A DNA stretch of 64,000 nucleotides from Verrucomicrobiota bacterium (GCA_038744685.1 JBCDMB010000001.1:248001-312000); one strand, 5' to 3'; positions 1 through 9,184 are shown, numbered from the stretch's first letter. Notes: generated by a model from the letters alone, not told the origin. Numbers and translations are program-made.

Positions 1-169
1 GTCGGAAAGGGAGAATGAATGCGTTCACCACCATCCATCGAATTGGCTTTGGTGCGTCAAGAACCCGGCCATCCATTAGAAATTCACGGAGGTACCTGCG
101 GACGTCTCCGACTTCGGTCGAGTCGGGAGAGCCCAAATTTAACAACAGAACACCGGTTTTTTTGACCAT
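1..169 (-). CDS. hemH: Ferrochelatase, N-terminal part (runs off the window)
   Basis: Ferrochelatase inserts Fe2+ into protoporphyrin IX in the last step of protoheme synthesis. The 56 visible codons start at ATG 167-169 and read [17 protein letters not shown], then [17 protein letters not shown]. This is the highly conserved ferrochelatase N-terminus (the VLLxNLGSPD strand and the [15 protein letters not shown] helix). The rest lies beyond position 1. It is the last visible gene of a minus-strand run, 29 bp after the small coiled-coil membrane protein. The gene is short here only because the window cuts it. Identification is firm from the motif alone. Confidence 0.93.
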   Translation of the reverse strand, partial: MVKKTGVLLLNLGSPDSTEVGDVRRYLREFLMDGRVLDAPKPIRWMVVNAFILPFR

Positions 170-198
170 ACTTTACGGTGCCTTTCCGCGGTTAGGTG

Positions 199-711
199 TC
201 AATTCGCTGGAGGCAGAATCCAGCCGCCTGTATCGGGGGGTGCAACAGGCTCCGGTTCTTCGATTACCTCGGTCACTTCTTCCGTTTCTGGTTCCGGCGT
301 TGGTTCTGGCTCTGGCAGAGCTTCGGCCGCCATCCTTTCCGTTTTCATTCGAACCACTTCAGAAAGCGCAGAATTATATTCGGTTCGTAGACGATCGATT
401 TCAGTCAGAGCCCTCAGCTTTTCGTCACGCTCCTCGTTTAGAGAGTCGCGCAACTCCTCCATTTCAGCGGATGCTTCTCCATCGCCACTTTTCTCTTCGA
501 GTGCGGAGCGGAGGTCTTCGATCTCATTCTCCATGTTTTCGATTAGAGCTGCGAATCGAGCCGACTCGTCTGTCCGGATAGCAGCTTCATCAAGGTCACT
601 TCCCAGAAACCGTGCTCCCGCCTCACTGTTCACCAAGGCAAAGAGGATTCCCCAAGGGAGGAGAGCAAGCACGAGGATAACCAACAACAGAAGATTCTTG
701 GAACCATTCAT
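199..711 (-). CDS. Small membrane-anchored coiled-coil protein, unknown function
   Basis: This 170-residue protein matches no family I recognise. Residues 7-28 form one hydrophobic N-terminal segment (LLLLVILVLALLPWGILFALV) that would anchor it in the inner membrane. Residues about 50-125 are a charged heptad-rich coiled coil (ENMENEIEDLRSALEEK and following). The C-terminus is rich in Pro and Glu (PEPEPTPEPE), like a flexible periplasmic or cell-wall linker, and ends GGWILPPAN. It sits 43 bp after the TatD gene and 29 bp before hemH in one transcription direction. The layout resembles small divisome or envelope-spanning proteins, but no function can be assigned. Confidence 0.75.
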   Translation of the reverse strand: MNGSKNLLLLVILVLALLPWGILFALVNSEAGARFLGSDLDEAAIRTDESARFAALIENMENEIEDLRSALEEKSGDGEASAEMEELRDSLNEERDEKLRALTEIDRLRTEYNSALSEVVRMKTERMAAEALPEPEPTPEPETEEVTEVIEEPEPVAPPDTGGWILPPAN

Positions 712-754
712 AGGTGGGTTTTTACGTCCGAAAACGGAAAAGGTCGAGTCGGAA

Positions 755-1555
755 TCAGATTCCGAAAAAGTCCCGAGTATTTCGTTCGCTGGTGGAAATG
801 ACTTCTTCGAGGGAGCACTTGAAAAAGTCGGCGCAGAATTGGGCTAGAGTTGCCGTGTGGGCGGGTTCATTTCTCTTTCCTCGAAAAGGCTCAGGCGAAA
901 GATAGGGGCTGTCGGTTTCGAGGATTAGCCTTTCGAGACCATTCTTGGCGAGTGATTCGCGGACTGCTTCTGCGTTTTTGAAAGTGATAATCCCTGTGAA
1001 TGAGCACCGTGCTCCAAAGGATTCCACGGCTTTGAAGGTTTCCGGGCCTTCAGCGAAGCAGTGAAAGAGTGCTTTCTCTCCCGGGAAATCTACTGCCGAT
1101 AAGACTTCAAGACAGTCCGTAACGGTCCCTCTCGAATGAATCACCACGGGGAGATTCAAATCCTTCGCCAGCTGCAGTTGTCTTTCAAAGGCTTCTCGTT
1201 GGAGTATTTGGAACGAGTTTCGTGATTCTTTGGGTAAACGCGTGTAGTCGAGTCCAATCTCACCAACCGCACAGGGTAGCTGCCCGTTGGACGACTCCCA
1301 ATAGGAACGGATCTTTTTGATCTTCTCCCTCTGATTCTTGTCAACATAGGATGGATGGAGGCCAACGGTCCAGTGAACCCTACCGGGATAGGTGGAAGCC
1401 ATCGTGCGATGACTTTCCCAGTCGTCCGTATCCGTTCCGATCGCAATAATCCTTCCGACTCCCTGAGTCTGGGCTCGATTCAACCATGCGTGCGCCTCTT
1501 CGGTTGGACTCCCTCCTTCGTTGGGCGGGTGGCAATGGCTATCAATCAGTGGCAT
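755..1555 (-). CDS. TatD family metal-dependent hydrolase (DNase)
   Basis: This is a 266-residue TIM-barrel amidohydrolase of the TatD family, cytosolic Mg2+-dependent deoxyribonucleases and 3'-5' exonucleases. The start ATG at 1555 gives MPLIDSHCHPP, where HCH is the first metal motif. Other family signatures are TVGLHPSY, the metal-ligand Glu in AVGEIGLDYTR, VVIHSR, the His in ALFHCF, and LILETDSPYLSP with the last Asp ligand. The frame is open further upstream, but that part has no family match. The chosen start overlaps the end of the tonB-like gene by 14 bp, consistent with translational coupling. Length is normal for the family. Confidence 0.92.
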   Translation of the reverse strand: MPLIDSHCHPPNEGGSPTEEAHAWLNRAQTQGVGRIIAIGTDTDDWESHRTMASTYPGRVHWTVGLHPSYVDKNQREKIKKIRSYWESSNGQLPCAVGEIGLDYTRLPKESRNSFQILQREAFERQLQLAKDLNLPVVIHSRGTVTDCLEVLSAVDFPGEKALFHCFAEGPETFKAVESFGARCSFTGIITFKNAEAVRESLAKNGLERLILETDSPYLSPEPFRGKRNEPAHTATLAQFCADFFKCSLEEVISTSERNTRDFFGI

Positions 1556-2306
1556 CTTCCGCACTCTTAGCCAACAGCGATGGAAGGTAGACGGTGACTT
1601 GATAATAGCCCCGTCTAGTGGTGATTTGGTTCTCGGGATCCGCAATAAACTCGCGAATGGTAGCGTCGAGAGTCAGGTCTCCAGTAGACTTAACCCGAAG
1701 GGCGGTGGGTCGACTGATGTTGGACGTCTGGTCTATTAGAAAGACGCCCGGGGACACGAATGATGAGTCGCGGGCAACCTCTTCTATCGAGGGCGGCACG
1801 GCGAGGTGAATGAAAGAGATTTCGTCGGAACCGAGATCGAGAATTCGAATGGTCATGGATTCACTCTGCGGATCAACACCAGGTGTTTCACTCCTTCCGA
1901 AGGACTGAAGCGAACTAGCGTTTTGCTCGAGGATAAATGCCTGAGCATTTTCATCCACCTCCTGCTCGGGAACCCACTCTTTCCACGAATCGGCAGCTTT
2001 CAACGAGAGGAAAGGAGGAAAGAGACTGATTTCGCGGGAAATGGATAAGGCACGAAAATCTTCCAGTTGGGGACCCGGTCTGACGCGATCCGATGAAATC
2101 AGTAAGGAGAGAGGATCGAGCAGAGAGACAGACTCTGAATCGCCTCCTTCAATGAATGACAGGGCTTGGGCTGGAGTCTCGGCGTGCTCAGGTGTTTCGA
2201 TTTGAATACGTACGAAGAAAAACACCGCCACATGGATGGCTACTCCGACAACGGCCGCAAAAACCGCGATACCGGTTGGCTTGTTGAAGGTGCGGTATCG
2301 CTCCAT
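1542..2306 (-). CDS. TonB-like energy transducer (third gene of an ExbB/ExbD/TonB module)
   Basis: The protein has 254 residues. A single N-terminal membrane helix (about residues 12-33, IAVFAAVVGVAIHVAVFFFV) is followed by a long periplasmic part. The last about 80 residues (PTALRVKSTGDLTLDATIREFI to GYYQVTVYLP) look like the TonB C-terminal fold that touches outer-membrane receptors, although the match is weak and the typical Pro-rich linker is missing. The main support is position: it follows exbD by 8 bp and exbB before that, which is where TonB genes sit. Known role: coupling the proton-motive force to TonB-dependent receptors. No receptor gene is present in this window. Confidence 0.65.
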   Translation of the reverse strand: MERYRTFNKPTGIAVFAAVVGVAIHVAVFFFVRIQIETPEHAETPAQALSFIEGGDSESVSLLDPLSLLISSDRVRPGPQLEDFRALSISREISLFPPFLSLKAADSWKEWVPEQEVDENAQAFILEQNASSLQSFGRSETPGVDPQSESMTIRILDLGSDEISFIHLAVPPSIEEVARDSSFVSPGVFLIDQTSNISRPTALRVKSTGDLTLDATIREFIADPENQITTRRGYYQVTVYLPSLLAKSAEDATD

Positions 2307-2314
2307 CTAAGCGA

Positions 2315-2800
2315 TCAGTTCGATGAGTCAGCAGGGCGAGCTGCCATTTGGATCTGTTCGAAGCCGGCTATCCGAGCCTCTTCGTAGATTTCGACCAATG
2401 CCTCGAGGTCGGTAGACTGGTCAACGAGAAGAAGTAGTGTCGCGTTTCCATCGGGGGATTCTTCCTTCAGGTCTTGGAGTGCGGTCCCGAGCCGGGAAAG
2501 AGGATAGGACCCTAGAACGGTCACCACATTACCCTTCCAAATCGTTGCAACGGCCTCAGTGCGAACACCTAGGAGAACCTCGTTTTCCGGAAGGGTGGGA
2601 AGATCCACAGGAACACCGGGACTAAAGATTACGCTTTGTGAGAGAAAAAGTGTGAGGAGAGCAATTAGTCCGATGTCGGTAAACGGAACGGCATCAATTC
2701 GGAAACGAGGCGCAGTCAGTCGAGCCGCCAGATTGAATGGCCTCGTCAGAGATTCAGCCTCGTAGAACGAGGATTTGAGATCTTTTTCTCGCGTTTTCAC
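2315..2800 (-). CDS. exbD: ExbD/TolR-type biopolymer transport protein
   Basis: ExbD is the small proton-channel partner of ExbB. I chose GTG at 2798-2800 because it makes a GTGA overlap with the exbB stop codon. The longer frame to 2860 would overlap exbB by 64 bp and adds no family sequence. The 161-residue protein has a basic N-terminal part, one membrane helix in which the conserved proton-carrying Asp is placed as usual (PFTDIGLIALLTLFLSQS), and a periplasmic TolR/ExbD domain (VDLPTLPENEV onward, LLLLVDQSTDLEALVEI). It is slightly divergent from textbook ExbD but the gene order makes the call solid. Confidence 0.82.
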   Translation of the reverse strand: MKTREKDLKSSFYEAESLTRPFNLAARLTAPRFRIDAVPFTDIGLIALLTLFLSQSVIFSPGVPVDLPTLPENEVLLGVRTEAVATIWKGNVVTVLGSYPLSRLGTALQDLKEESPDGNATLLLLVDQSTDLEALVEIYEEARIAGFEQIQMAARPADSSN

Positions 2801-3459
2801 GAATCCGCTTCCTCGTCGGTCATTTGGACTGAAGCGCCTGTTTTCATCGCCTCGATCCACTGTAGTAGATCGTGACCTACGGACTCCATGTCGTGCACAA
2901 CAGCACGGAGGCGACCATAGAGAAAGTGATGTGCAAGGTGTGCCATAATTCCGATAGCCAATCCGGCAATCGTTGTAAGCAGAGCTTGTGCGATACTCCC
3001 GGCAAAGTCTGCTGGGTTCGCGTACACGCCCTCGTTTTGAAAAAGGAAAAACGAATCGTAGCCGGCAAGAATAGTTCCAAGGAGACCAAGGATTGGGGCT
3101 ATTCGAGCTATCGCGGCTATTGTACCCACTCGACGCTCTAGAATCGGGATCTCAATAAGCGCGGCGGATTGAACTGCACCTCGAATCCGATCAATGGGCT
3201 GGTCATAATTGAGGAGGGCACCCTTTACTACATTGGGAATGGGTCCAGGGGTTTCTTCGCACACGGCAAGGGCTTCCGCCAGTCGACCTTTTCGGAGCAA
3301 ATTCTGGATACCATCAACAAAGTTCCTCACCTGAATCTGGCCTTGATGGAGAAATAGAGTCCGCTCGATAAAAAAGATGAAGCCGATCACACTGATCGCC
3401 AGAAGTGGCCACATCACCGGTCCGCCTTGGCGGAAGAGGGAAAAGTCAAAAGTCTCCAT
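2797..3459 (-). CDS. exbB: MotA/TolQ/ExbB proton channel family protein
   Basis: This 220-residue inner-membrane protein forms the ExbB/TolQ pentamer that, with ExbD, turns the proton gradient into mechanical work on TonB. There are three predicted membrane helices: about 16-32 (MWPLLAISVIGFIFFIE), about 110-130 (IAAIARIAPILGLLGTILAGYDSFF) and about 148-172 (IAQALLTTIAGLAIGIMAHLAHHFLY). The second and third carry the family signatures APILGLLGT and ALLTTIAGLAI. It starts at ATG 3459, 6 bp downstream of the TPR gene, and its stop overlaps the exbD start, so TPR protein, ExbB, ExbD and TonB-like protein are probably cotranslated. Confidence 0.9.
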   Translation of the reverse strand: METFDFSLFRQGGPVMWPLLAISVIGFIFFIERTLFLHQGQIQVRNFVDGIQNLLRKGRLAEALAVCEETPGPIPNVVKGALLNYDQPIDRIRGAVQSAALIEIPILERRVGTIAAIARIAPILGLLGTILAGYDSFFLFQNEGVYANPADFAGSIAQALLTTIAGLAIGIMAHLAHHFLYGRLRAVVHDMESVGHDLLQWIEAMKTGASVQMTDEEADS

Positions 3460-3465
3460 AGACTG

Positions 3466-6090
3466 CTATTCGGTTTCAGTAGTTTGTAGTTCGGTTGCGC
3501 GCAGCTTGGCCCTCGCAAGCACGCTTCCCGGAAGGTTTCGCTTGTCGACGATCTCCAAGAACTGTTTTGCCTCTTCGGGAAAACCATCTTGGGCGAACCA
3601 GATTGAAAGCTCGAGGAGCGATTTGGAGAGCCAGAAAGCAAGAGCCGAATCTTCCGTCGTTGGTTGGTCAATCAGGGGGTTTACGGTTTCCCAGAGAAGT
3701 CTTCTTGCCCTGAGAGGTTCGTTGGCGCGCCTGAGGGTTTCTGCTCGTTTCAGTTGGCTTTCCAGAAGGACTGCGGGTGGAAGGTCGGGCACGGTCTCCA
3801 CCTTCGCCAGGATTGCCGCTGCGTTTAACAGCTCTTCCGGTGATGCCTCTGGATTTGCCAACACAGTTTCGGCGGTTCCAATCTCGGCAAGATATTGAAG
3901 CGGGTGATTGGAGAAGAGATTCGCCGTATTCTGGAAAACGAGTCTCGCGCTGCTAAAGTCACCGAGAGAACGGAGAATCTCACCCTCCTTGAGTCGCGCG
4001 TGGATCGCGAGTTGGTGCTGTGGAAATCGGTTGACCAACGTTTCCAAAAACCGAATGGCCTCGCTGATCGATTCAGGGGTTCCCCGTGATTCTGCGATAA
4101 TCGCAGCTTCATAGAGTGCGAGCGGGGCGTAGTCACTCTCGGGAAAACGGTCGGCGAGGTTCACGAGACGCTGTTGAGCTTCTCCCGTAAGATCGCGGCC
4201 AGCAAAATAACGGGCTTCAAAGAGATAGCTCAAAACTGCAGCTCGGCGATCGGGGAAACGGTCGCGAAGGTCAGCCATGATTTCGGCTGCATCTTCAGGA
4301 TTGCCGGATTTGAAAAGAATTTCTCCTTTGAGTAGGAGAGTCTGAGCGAGCAGCGGATCTTCTGGCTCGTCCGCGGGTTCGACTTCCTCTGCAGCTTCGG
4401 GTTCCTCCTCCACAAGGTCTTCGGAAAAGGGAGATTCGTATGAGAACTCAGCAAGAATTGCTTCCGTTGTAGCCAGTGCCTCATCGTTCTCCCCGAGGAG
4501 TGAGAGAGTGTAAGCGCGGAGCCAGTCAAAATTCTGGCGTGCCCCCGTTGGGATCTCTCCGTTCGTTAGGATGGTGTCAATGTTCTCCAAAGCGAGCTGC
4601 GGCTCTCCATTCTGTATCAAGGTGCTTGCCACGTTCCAGAAGATACGCCGGTTCACCTCCGGGCTGATCTGTTCTCCGACCTTCACATTCTGATTAATCC
4701 ATTCGAGTGCTGCTTCAATCTCTCCGGACTGGAGTAGGGCGAGTGTGTACTGGAAAGCAACTCCTTCGCTTGGCGAAAGATCCCACGCATCGCGGTAGGC
4801 TGCCGCCGCGAATGCGTAGTCTCCATTTTCGTAATACAAATCGCCTGCGAGTTGATAGTAAAAAGGACGATCCGGTGGTGGTAATTCGGGTAATATTTCC
4901 AGCAATCTTACGGCAGCGGTTCGAAGTTGGGGTGGGTCCTGCTGCCAAGCAAGAAACGCGTAGGCGAGTTGGGCCGATAGTTTAATCGGTGTGCCGGGGT
5001 ACTCCTTGAGGAGGGAATCCAGTAAGTTGATCGCTGTGGACGCGTCTCCGGTATCAGACAAAAGCTGGGAGCGTGCGAAGATAAGGCGATCCCGGATCGG
5101 GTGGTCCGGCCGGGTGTCGACAATCGTTTCCAGAATTTCGGCCTGGCTGGGCTTGGGTTCCTTGATCTGCCTAAGGAGGAGATTTAAGGTGATGCGGAGA
5201 GTATCACGGTCGGTCCCGGACCGAAGGATTTCCCATAAGGTCGCCTGACCTTCAGTGGTGCTCAATCCACGAAAAACGGCCAGCGGCAATAGGATCTCGT
5301 CTGCGATTCTTGAATCGTCGGCTTCAGTCTGGAGGACAAACTCTTCGAGAAATTGGATGGCTTCTTCAGATTGTCCGAGTCCCATCAAGACCAGAGCATA
5401 TTCACGGGCGAGCCTCAGGCGCAGCGGCAGTGCAACCGCTTCTTCGAATTGGTTCTTCAGCGATATTACGGTATCTTCATCGACTTCGCCTCGGAGGATA
5501 TTCAGGCGGGCCCTAATGGTATCAAAGGTATCCCGAAGGAAAGGGGAGGTTGCAGATTCCTGCGCCTCGTTGAATAAATCTGAGGCCCGCGCCGGATCAT
5601 TTTCATGGTCGGCCAAAAGACCCTGAAAGAAAAAGAACCAGGCTTCGTCGTCTCCAGAGAGTGACCCTTCCGGAACCGATTCGAGTCGATTCCTTGCCTG
5701 AGCGGTGTTGCCGAGAAGGAACTCTGCCATAGCCCAGCGAAGTCGCCTGGGTCCACTGTCGAATTGAGGATTCCCTCTCGCAAGTTCGAGGGCGTCTGCC
5801 GGATGGTCTAGTTGGATCAACGCAGTGAGGGAATAGAGGAAAGCCTTCTCCTTCTCCTCCTGGGAAAGCAACTCTGAACGAACCAGAGGATTCAGGTACT
5901 CGAAGCCAAGAGCAGGAAACCCGGTTTCTACCGCTCGAACTCCATTCTGGAGTTCCCGGGAAGCCTCAATCCGTTCTGCTTCAGGGTTTACTTGGTCTAG
6001 AAGATCTTCGGTAGTGGTGCCTGTGGCGAAAGACAGGCTCGAGAAACTGATACCCGTGACAACCGAGAAGATGTTGCACACTCTTGTCAT
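3466..6090 (-). CDS. Large secreted TPR-repeat protein next to the Exb/Ton module
   Basis: The protein has about 874 residues. From ATG 6090 it starts MTRVCNIFSVVTGISFSS, a likely signal peptide, so it is probably periplasmic. The body is a long array of degenerate tetratricopeptide repeats (recurring patterns such as ALYEAAIIAESRG, YQLAGDLYYENGDYAFAAAAYRDAW and LLKGEILFKSGNPEDAAEIM), broken by an acidic stretch near the middle (EEEPEAAEEVEPADEPED). A GTG start at 6114 would give a GTGA overlap with the fructosamine-kinase-like gene and cannot be ruled out. Because it precedes exbB by 6 bp it probably works with that transport or envelope complex. The exact role is unknown. Confidence 0.82.
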   Translation of the reverse strand: MTRVCNIFSVVTGISFSSLSFATGTTTEDLLDQVNPEAERIEASRELQNGVRAVETGFPALGFEYLNPLVRSELLSQEEKEKAFLYSLTALIQLDHPADALELARGNPQFDSGPRRLRWAMAEFLLGNTAQARNRLESVPEGSLSGDDEAWFFFFQGLLADHENDPARASDLFNEAQESATSPFLRDTFDTIRARLNILRGEVDEDTVISLKNQFEEAVALPLRLRLAREYALVLMGLGQSEEAIQFLEEFVLQTEADDSRIADEILLPLAVFRGLSTTEGQATLWEILRSGTDRDTLRITLNLLLRQIKEPKPSQAEILETIVDTRPDHPIRDRLIFARSQLLSDTGDASTAINLLDSLLKEYPGTPIKLSAQLAYAFLAWQQDPPQLRTAAVRLLEILPELPPPDRPFYYQLAGDLYYENGDYAFAAAAYRDAWDLSPSEGVAFQYTLALLQSGEIEAALEWINQNVKVGEQISPEVNRRIFWNVASTLIQNGEPQLALENIDTILTNGEIPTGARQNFDWLRAYTLSLLGENDEALATTEAILAEFSYESPFSEDLVEEEPEAAEEVEPADEPEDPLLAQTLLLKGEILFKSGNPEDAAEIMADLRDRFPDRRAAVLSYLFEARYFAGRDLTGEAQQRLVNLADRFPESDYAPLALYEAAIIAESRGTPESISEAIRFLETLVNRFPQHQLAIHARLKEGEILRSLGDFSSARLVFQNTANLFSNHPLQYLAEIGTAETVLANPEASPEELLNAAAILAKVETVPDLPPAVLLESQLKRAETLRRANEPLRARRLLWETVNPLIDQPTTEDSALAFWLSKSLLELSIWFAQDGFPEEAKQFLEIVDKRNLPGSVLARAKLRATELQTTETE

Positions 6091-6110
6091 ACAGTCATCC
6101 AAAGAAGCCT

Positions 6111-6995
6111 TCACTGACTTTTTGTCGAAGAAGAAACAAATGCGCTGAGTTCATTGATCATGCGGGAGGCAGTCTGCAGATACGAAGCCCCAAAAAGATT
6201 CAAGTGGTTGAGTACGTGGTAGAGATTGTAGAGGGATTCTCTGCTTTTCCAGCCCGTACGTCGCGGGATTCTTTCGAAGTAACTCTGGAAAAATTCTGCA
6301 GGAAATCCTCCGAAAAGATTCATAAGGGCGAGATCTGTTTCATAGTCTCCCCAATAGAAAGCTGGATCAAACAAGACGGGTTGGTTGAATCCGTCTGCAG
6401 CTGCGTTTCCCCCACAAAGGTCTCCGTGAAGTGGACTCGCTACGATCGAGTCTCCTTCGAAGAATAAATCCAAGCCATCGAGGATGACCTTACAGGAAGG
6501 TAGGCGAAACCCGTTTTCTTTCGCTAGATCGAGCTGGGGCTGAAGTCTACTCTCTCGGAAGAAGCCCTGCCATTTTTCGGTCGGTCTATTCAACTGCGGA
6601 GTGGTTCCAATAAAGTTGTCTTCTTCGAAACCGTGGAAAGGTCCCTTTATTTGATGGAACTCGGCTAGACTTTCTCCCAGACGTGCCCCGGAAACCGGAT
6701 CTAGAGGCTTGATGTCAATCCACTCGAGAATAAGAACGGAGTCACCCTCCGCTTTGCCCCTTCCAATAACTTCCGGCATTCGAAAGGTTTTGATCCCTGC
6801 CATAGTTTCCAGACCTATTTTTTCAGCTCGAAGAATAGGATCGTCCGAAAGAGGAGCTTTCTTCACGAAGAACGGATCTTTTGTGGTTTCGATCTTACTG
6901 CCTCCATGAATGCAGCCTCCTGTTGTGGAAGTAACACGGAGCACTTCCACTGGGTGACCGACCAAGTCTTCAAGTAATTCGGCGAGAGACTGCAT
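6111..6995 (-). CDS. Fructosamine/ketosamine-3-kinase family protein
   Basis: The family phosphorylates ketosamines on glycated proteins or free glycation products and so helps deglycation. The 294-residue protein has the APH-like kinase fold. GGCIHGG lies in the nucleotide loop, FVKK carries the ATP-binding Lys, LILEWI is the hinge, HGDLCGGNAA the catalytic loop, and LFDPAFYWGDYETDLA holds the metal-binding Asp and the family-specific tail of that loop. The end GWKSRESLYNLYHVLNHLNLFG is the characteristic helical C-terminus. It starts inside the phosphatase gene (26 bp overlap), so the low-molecular-weight phosphatase and this kinase are likely coupled, a pairing also seen in other bacteria. 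Confidence 0.9.
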   Translation of the reverse strand: MQSLAELLEDLVGHPVEVLRVTSTTGGCIHGGSKIETTKDPFFVKKAPLSDDPILRAEKIGLETMAGIKTFRMPEVIGRGKAEGDSVLILEWIDIKPLDPVSGARLGESLAEFHQIKGPFHGFEEDNFIGTTPQLNRPTEKWQGFFRESRLQPQLDLAKENGFRLPSCKVILDGLDLFFEGDSIVASPLHGDLCGGNAAADGFNQPVLFDPAFYWGDYETDLALMNLFGGFPAEFFQSYFERIPRRTGWKSRESLYNLYHVLNHLNLFGASYLQTASRMINELSAFVSSSTKSQ

Positions 6996-7485
6996 CGCCT
7001 TCGATTGCCCAATGAAGAAGGGGTTCTATGCCATTCTCAATGATATCCAGAACGTGATCGAATCCTCGTTCACCACCATAATAGGGGTCCGGAACCTGAG
7101 ATACATTCGGAATGTCGACCCAATCGGAGAATCGGCGAACTTTCCGTATTTCGTTTTCGTCTTTTGCCATGCCGATGATATCCCGATGGTTTTCATCATC
7201 CATCACGATGATCCAGTCAAAGTGCTCGAAGTCTTTGGTGACAAAGCCACGGGCAGTGCTGGTAAGGTCGTAGCCTCTCGCCCCTGCGGCTTGTCGCATG
7301 CGAGGGTCTGCACTGCTCCCTGCATGGTAATGGATCGTGCCCGCGGAGTCGCAGTCAATCTGGCCATGCTTTCCCAGTTCTTGAATGCGGTGTCGGAAAA
7401 CGCCTTCTGCGGCCGGTGAGCGGCAAATGTTTCCCATGCAAACAAAGAGAATGCGTATCGGGGCGATGTTTGAATCTTGGGTCAC
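6970..7485 (-). CDS. Low-molecular-weight protein-tyrosine phosphatase
   Basis: A small cytosolic Cys-dependent phosphatase. The active-site P-loop is VCMGNICRSPAAEG (CX5R with the trailing S), and the general-acid loop is VPDPYYGG (DPY). With GTG at 7485 the product is about 171 residues, close to the usual 150-165. No ATG exists between the dapB stop and the P-loop, so a GTG start is the best choice. The frame is open far upstream inside dapB but that part has no family match. It sits between dapB and the fructosamine-kinase-like gene in the same direction. Confidence 0.9.
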   Translation of the reverse strand: MTQDSNIAPIRILFVCMGNICRSPAAEGVFRHRIQELGKHGQIDCDSAGTIHYHAGSSADPRMRQAAGARGYDLTSTARGFVTKDFEHFDWIIVMDDENHRDIIGMAKDENEIRKVRRFSDWVDIPNVSQVPDPYYGGERGFDHVLDIIENGIEPLLHWAIEGDAVSRRIT

Positions 7486-7556
7486 GTTTTCGGAAGTCGC
7501 GAAGGGGGGTAAAAAAACTTGGAAAACCTGTAAATAAAATGCTGCTACTGTCCAGT

Positions 7557-8288
7557 TTAGTGTAGGCCGAGAACCTCCCTCATGCGGTAGATTCCCGGCT
7601 GACGAGAGAACACCCATTTGGCGGCGGAGAGAGCACCTCTCGCGAAGATGCTGCGGTCTCCTGCGCTGTGGGAGAGCTCGACTCTCTCGCTCGGACCGCC
7701 GAACACGACCGTGTGCTCTCCGACGACGTCGCCGCCTCTTAGCGAGTGAATACCCACTTCCTTGTCCGGTCTCTCGCCAGTGATACCGGAGCGGCCATGT
7801 TTTGCGGCAGTCGAGTCCCATCCCCGACCTTCCAGGATGGCCTCGAGTAGATTCTCAGCGGTTCCGCTGGGGGCATCTTTTTTGTATCGATGGTGCATTT
7901 CCACGATTTCCGGATGGTAGGTCTCGGGGAGAAGGCGGGCTGCCTTCTCGGTAAGAAAAATAAGTAAGTTCACTCCAATCGAGTAATTTCCGGCCCAAAC
8001 CATCGGAATCTGATCTGCGCAAGCGTGAATCCGGGCGCTTTCCTCCGAGTTGTGCCCTGTCGTGCCAATTACTACCGCTTTTCCCTTTGTTGCGCAGAGT
8101 TCCACCAGGTCAGGCGTGCTCTCATGGGAGCTAAAGTCGATCGCCACATCGCAATCCTCCACACCGCGCTCGGGGTCGGAGCCGATATCGCATCCTGCGA
8201 CAATCTCACAGTCTTCTTCGGCTGCAAGGGAGGCAATCGCTTGTCCCATTCTCCCCTTGGAACCGTTCAACAATATTCGGGTTGGCAT
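7557..8288 (-). CDS. dapB: 4-hydroxy-tetrahydrodipicolinate reductase
   Basis: DapB reduces 4-hydroxy-tetrahydrodipicolinate with NAD(P)H in lysine and diaminopimelate synthesis. From ATG 8288 the 243-residue protein starts MPTRILLNGSKGRMGQ, with the Rossmann nucleotide loop GSKGRMG. Later markers are VAIDFSSH, VIGTTG, and the substrate-binding and catalytic motif EMHHRYKKDAPSGTA with its two His, Lys and PSGTA. The C-terminal part (GEHTVVFGGPSERVELSH, then the SIFARGAL helix) is typical. A start at 8330 is possible but adds only non-conserved residues. It heads the long minus-strand run. Confidence 0.96.
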   Translation of the reverse strand: MPTRILLNGSKGRMGQAIASLAAEEDCEIVAGCDIGSDPERGVEDCDVAIDFSSHESTPDLVELCATKGKAVVIGTTGHNSEESARIHACADQIPMVWAGNYSIGVNLLIFLTEKAARLLPETYHPEIVEMHHRYKKDAPSGTAENLLEAILEGRGWDSTAAKHGRSGITGERPDKEVGIHSLRGGDVVGEHTVVFGGPSERVELSHSAGDRSIFARGALSAAKWVFSRQPGIYRMREVLGLH

Positions 8289-8395
8289 GAGAGTAAGGTA
8301 CTCGTGAAGAAAGGATTCGATCAATCCCAATCGAAGAGATCGAATCGGGCGAAAAAGGATTTTTATTTCCCCCGTAACTGTTACACTCTCTTAAA

Positions 8396-9184
8396 ATGTC
8401 GGTCAGATTCGGTCCTCTTCTCCTGCTTCTTATCCTTACTGGTTGTTACACGGTTCCTGAAACGGGGCGATCCACCTTTACTCTTCTCCCGGAGAATCAG
8501 GTGACCGGGATGGGGCTTTCCACCTTTGAAGACATCAAACAGACGTCTCCCCTGATTACGAGCGGTCGAAACTACGAGATGATTCAACGAGTGGGCCAAC
8601 GGATAGTCGACACGTTGGGAAGTGATTTTGCGGGCACCGACTGGGAGTTTATCTACATCGACGATGAACAGGTGAACGCATTTGCCTTACCGGGTGGAAA
8701 GATTGCGATTTACGATGGACTCTTCGATGTAATCGATAGTGAGGATGAACTCGCCTTCATTGTCGGGCACGAGGTAGCCCACGTCACGGCACGCCACTCG
8801 AACCAACGGTTGTCCCAAGCAATGGTCATCGCCGGGATCGGAATTGGGGTGGGAGTTGCCTTCGATGACTTGGATCGTTCGGAGAAGCAGCTCGTTCTGG
8901 CTGCTTATGGAATTGGAAGCACAGTCGGCATGGCTCTTCCTTATAGCCGTTTGCACGAAAGGGAAGCCGATTTCATTGGGCAGTTATATATGGCCCGCGC
9001 AGGATACAATCCGGCGGTGGCTCCGGGAATCTGGATCAAGATGGCAGAAGCTTCGCCGGGTAGTCCACCCGCTTGGCTCTCGACTCACCCTGCGCACAAG
9101 GACCGGGAGCAGGAACTTCTTCAAAGCCTTCCACGTGCCGAGGAGGAGTATCGGAATTCCCGTTACGTGACCGGCGAGCGGTAA
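8396..9184 (+). CDS. M48 family metalloprotease, lipoprotein
   Basis: This 262-residue protein carries a lipoprotein signal (hydrophobic LLLLLILTGC with the lipobox Cys at residue 17), so it is probably anchored to a membrane on the periplasmic side. The zinc-protease motif HEVAH is at residues 125-129, with the third-ligand region LHEREADFIGQLYMARAGY (ExxxD) downstream. NAFALPGGKIAIYDGLF is the conserved strand before the active site. It resembles the LoiP/YcaL/BepA-like quality-control proteases of the outer membrane. It stands alone, transcribed away from dapB, with a 107-bp promoter region between them. Confidence 0.92.
   Translation: MSVRFGPLLLLLILTGCYTVPETGRSTFTLLPENQVTGMGLSTFEDIKQTSPLITSGRNYEMIQRVGQRIVDTLGSDFAGTDWEFIYIDDEQVNAFALPGGKIAIYDGLFDVIDSEDELAFIVGHEVAHVTARHSNQRLSQAMVIAGIGIGVGVAFDDLDRSEKQLVLAAYGIGSTVGMALPYSRLHEREADFIGQLYMARAGYNPAVAPGIWIKMAEASPGSPPAWLSTHPAHKDREQELLQSLPRAEEEYRNSRYVTGER

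Noticed and set aside
15-581. 188-codon plus-strand frame at the left edge
   Set aside because: It is antisense to ferrochelatase and the coiled-coil protein, both of which have clear protein-level evidence.
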